DNA of 18,707 nucleotides from Coemansia sp. RSA 922. Taxonomy: Eukaryota; Kickxellomycota; Kickxellomycetes; Kickxellales; Kickxellaceae. Shown piece by piece: positions 16,544 to 18,707 of the stretch (position 1 is its first letter; each line of letters opens with the position of its first letter). Under the pieces are notes generated by a model, which had not been told where the DNA came from, did not search any database, and worked only from the letters and a program-made list of their open reading frames with translations. A program made the position numbers and the translations under genes. Where the stretch lies: positions 1 to 18,707 of the forward strand of contig JANBQS010000409.1 in NCBI GenBank assembly GCA_027577415.1. Reading direction: 5' to 3'.

Positions 16544-17536
16544 ATGATGCGCCAAACATCGGCACTCCCCAAGGGCGATAAGAGTGCGTTTGGCGTCTTC
16601 GTCGACCCAAGCACCCCTCCGACGCGACCGGAGTCGAAACTAGTCAAAGTACGCGACAGGCAACCATTGCAACCTGGGCGCGCGCGAAACACAGCTTCTA
16701 CGGGATGCGGCATCCTGCAGGAGGTGAATAATGTCAACAAAAAGTTTTCACTTTCGCCAAACTCACTGATAGGCGCCGAGAAGGAGAATTTTGACCCAGT
16801 TCGCAAGGAACTCGCCGTCTATCGGCGTACTATGAGCAAGGCCAAGCCACTAGAAGACAAGGTTGTGGTCGAATGCAGCAAAGATGTTCTGCCTTCTGCG
16901 GACCATCGATCTTGTGGCGAGCACGTCGATGACAGCGTGGGAAGCTCAAGTGGAGCGGTTGTGCTTAGTACGCCTACCAACCGTATATTAGCAAACCGCG
17001 GATCACGCCCAGCGACTGGCAATGTGGTTGCCGACACCAGCCCTACATCGAAAGCCCAGCCACGTTGTACTGCTGATAGCGAAATACGCATGCCTGCTAG
17101 CGTAAGGCCCGGCAGGAGTATGAGTGTAGCTGTTGTGCCTGACAGGATGCCGCAACGACCACTACCGACTCGCAAGCCCAGTAGCGGTGCTGCTGGCAGA
17201 GCAGGCGTGGGTGACCTAGTCCAACTGCTGGATAGCATGGGCATGGTGCCAGCTAGTTCCATAGCAGCATCCAGATTGGCACAACTACAGGGCATGCGTC
17301 GACCCCAGCAACATACTGAGATGCCAGTAAAGGGCGCTGAGCTGCGCCTTAGCGTGCCACCGCCCGCCGCGCGAAAGCTCTCGACTAGTGCGGCTACTCA
17401 AGTAAACCCACCACAAGACCTCAGGTCTAACCGCACAGCATTGCCACCGCCGCCGAAGAAACCAGGCAATAAGCAAAGCAAGATACTGTCTAGCGCCCTG
17501 CTAACCCCGCCAGAGTTGAGAAAGAGCGTTCGCTGA
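16544..17536 (+). CDS. Hypothetical disordered protein with KEN box (possible APC/C substrate)
   Basis: A 330-residue protein that I do not recognise. The start is the ATG at 16544, with a second ATG immediately after; earlier in-frame codons include no ATG. It is Ser/Pro/Arg-rich with no membrane segment and no folded domain that I can name. A KEN box at residues 80-82 sits in the context EKENFDP, matching the favoured KEN-x-x-P form of APC/C degrons. RxxL elements that could act as D-boxes are at 39-42 (RQPL) and 87-90 (RKEL). Several Ser/Thr-Pro sites (24-25, 71-72, 143-144, 166-167, 321-322) would suit CDK-type phosphorylation. A mildly helical stretch (GDLVQLLDSMG, 223-233) and a PPPPKKPG segment (301-308) are near the C-terminus. 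A securin-like or other cell-cycle role is conceivable but not shown. It converges on a methyltransferase gene. Confidence 0.65.
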   Translation: MMRQTSALPKGDKSAFGVFVDPSTPPTRPESKLVKVRDRQPLQPGRARNTASTGCGILQEVNNVNKKFSLSPNSLIGAEKENFDPVRKELAVYRRTMSKAKPLEDKVVVECSKDVLPSADHRSCGEHVDDSVGSSSGAVVLSTPTNRILANRGSRPATGNVVADTSPTSKAQPRCTADSEIRMPASVRPGRSMSVAVVPDRMPQRPLPTRKPSSGAAGRAGVGDLVQLLDSMGMVPASSIAASRLAQLQGMRRPQQHTEMPVKGAELRLSVPPPAARKLSTSAATQVNPPQDLRSNRTALPPPPKKPGNKQSKILSSALLTPPELRKSVR

Positions 17537-17597
17537 ATTTCATTAGTAGCAATTTATCACAAAGTATATATTGATATTATTCTGCATCTATCAGTCG

Positions 17598-18245
17598 TTA
17601 CTTGCGACGCCAAACAGTGATGATCTCCTCGCCAACTCGCGTGTTGTGTGTTTGGCACTTTGGATCAATGTGGATAAGCTCAAAGTTGGCGTCCAATACG
17701 CGATGATAGTCGTCCTCAGAGACCAAGAACGGCGGACCACGCTCCATGTCCTCCTCTGCCTTGGTGAGAGGGTACATGAGAGCAATGAGATGGGCGCCAG
17801 GCGACAGGATCTGAGCATAGCGCTGACCCCAGTCAGCCCTCATGGACGGATGGATGGCACAGAAAAAGGTATAGTCGTATGCGACCTGGTACTGGCTTGT
17901 AGGTATGTCAAAGTTGAAAAAGTCCATGACTTGAAAGTCGGCCATCTCGGCGGGGATGCCCATAGAGTCGCGGATCTTGCTAGCGGCATCGACGGCAAGT
18001 TGGCTGAGATCAGCACCAACCATGCGAAGACCGGGACGAGCTAGAAACATGGCATCGTAGCCACGACCGCACCCTGGGACAATGCCCTGGCCGCTGGGTA
18101 GCTCCCACTTCTTGTCCTGAATGAGCTCGCGGAGTGCTGGTGATACGTCACCCATGTCCCACCTGGTGGTGCCGTTATCCCAGAAATTGAACCAGATCTT
18201 GCTGTACTCGTTAGCACTCACCTCGCTGTTTTTCTGATAGGACAT
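17598..18245 (-). CDS. TPMT-family SAM-dependent (thiol/halide) methyltransferase
   Basis: A 215-residue class I methyltransferase of the thiopurine S-methyltransferase superfamily, the size typical of fungal and plant thiol/halide methyltransferases. Visible elements are the N-terminal W-x11-W-x-x-G type block (FWDNGTTRWDMGDVSPAL, 21-38), SAM motif I VPGCGRGYD (56-64), an acidic residue after strand 2 (Asp79 in VGADLS), MDFFNFD (107-113), and the family signature YDYTFFCAIHPSMR (123-136). The reaction would be methyl transfer from SAM to a small thiol, bisulfide or halide, giving a volatile product, probably in the cytosol. The substrate cannot be fixed from sequence. There is no signal peptide. 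It converges on the KEN-box gene (61 bases between stops) and lies in tandem with a second, partial family member on the same strand. Confidence 0.9.
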   Translation of the reverse strand: MSYQKNSEVSANEYSKIWFNFWDNGTTRWDMGDVSPALRELIQDKKWELPSGQGIVPGCGRGYDAMFLARPGLRMVGADLSQLAVDAASKIRDSMGIPAEMADFQVMDFFNFDIPTSQYQVAYDYTFFCAIHPSMRADWGQRYAQILSPGAHLIALMYPLTKAEEDMERGPPFLVSEDDYHRVLDANFELIHIDPKCQTHNTRVGEEIITVWRRK

Positions 18246-18491
18246 TGCGGCTTGATTTTAAAGAAAGTATTACCAAACAATGATAAAGAAAATAAAAATG
18301 ATGTAGTGGAGGAGAAAAGAGGGGTGTGTCATGTCCAGAGTCCGCACATAGAATAGAGGCTCTATAGAGTACCTGTTTGGAAATGCGCACAGGCCGCGTG
18401 TAACGTGCGGGGGGAAATCGGGCGGATTTCGGACAGGGCGGCGGATCCTCTTGCCCAAGAGTGGTTCTTTTTATTCTATGTGGTTGCTAGC

Positions 18492-18707
18492 TTAGAGTCG
18501 TTTCCAGACTGAGACTAGCTCGTTGCCTTCCTGGCCCTCAATACAGCGGCAATTGGGATCCACGCGCAGCAACACAAAGTAGCGCTTCAGGTATTGTTCG
18601 CACTCAGCCATAGTAACTTGATATGGCGGAGACTGGACGCGGTGGATCAGCGGGAAGAGCACAACGATAAGTGAGCCCTGAGGTACTATCATACGCGCAT
18701 ACGCATC
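18492..18707 (-). CDS. TPMT-family methyltransferase, partial (5' end beyond the right edge)
   Basis: The last 71 codons of a second TPMT-family protein, open to the window edge and ending in TAA at 18492-18494. It aligns with the C-terminal third of the complete neighbour: DAYARMIVPQGSLIVVLFPL matches the GQRYAQILSPG...MYPL region, and the tails share DPxC, a Gly 11 residues after the Asp, Glu at +13 and VW at +17/+18. The loop after the PL motif is about five residues shorter than in the neighbour. An internal Met at 18692 is not the real start, because the frame and the similarity continue upstream of it. Domain and SAM-site integrity cannot be judged from this piece. It is probably a tandem duplicate with an independent promoter. 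Confidence 0.85.
   Translation of the reverse strand, partial: DAYARMIVPQGSLIVVLFPLIHRVQSPPYQVTMAECEQYLKRYFVLLRVDPNCRCIEGQEGNELVSVWKRL

Overview
The window looks like nuclear DNA of a fungus. The genes are typical eukaryotic ones: a 20S proteasome beta-1 subunit, a WDR48/Bun107-type WD40 protein, an F-box protein, PAQR/AdipoR-type seven-helix receptors, 12-helix sugar transporters and TPMT-type methyltransferases. They are compact, with long uninterrupted coding frames, short intergenic gaps and pyrimidine-rich leaders. The sparse introns and large serine/alanine-rich disordered insertions suggest an early-diverging, non-Dikarya fungus, possibly Kickxellomycotina-like. That placement is inference only. 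I see no rRNA, tRNA, CRISPR array or intact transposon.

Layout. Bases 1-3828 hold three PAQR (progestin/adipoQ receptor, Izh-like) genes: one on the minus strand cut by the left edge, then two on the plus strand. Bases 3997-8247 (+) encode a 1416-residue WDR48/UAF1-like protein, converging on two tandem minus-strand MFS sugar transporters (8321-9928 and 10432-11970). A 1.1-kb stretch without a recognisable gene (11971-13079) holds repeated T-tracts near the second transporter and several short inverted repeats further out. The proteasome beta-1 gene (13080-13718, -) shares a divergent promoter with an F-box gene (14200-16227, +) that probably has a 5'UTR intron. A serine/proline-rich KEN-box protein (16544-17536, +) follows. 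The right end has two minus-strand TPMT-family methyltransferases (17598-18245, and 18492 to the edge, incomplete).

Themes. Three families occur as local paralogue sets (PAQR x3, sugar transporter x2, TPMT x2), and two of the sets run into the window edges. Four other genes relate to ubiquitin-dependent proteolysis: a deubiquitinase cofactor, a proteasome catalytic subunit, an F-box protein and a possible APC/C substrate. Chance linkage is the default reading of that. I found no convincing wholly new multi-gene system. The best leads are the PAQR cluster, the gene-poor region with inverted repeats, the recurrent T-tract element upstream of the transporters, and an unexplained protein-like frame between the divergent PAQR genes.
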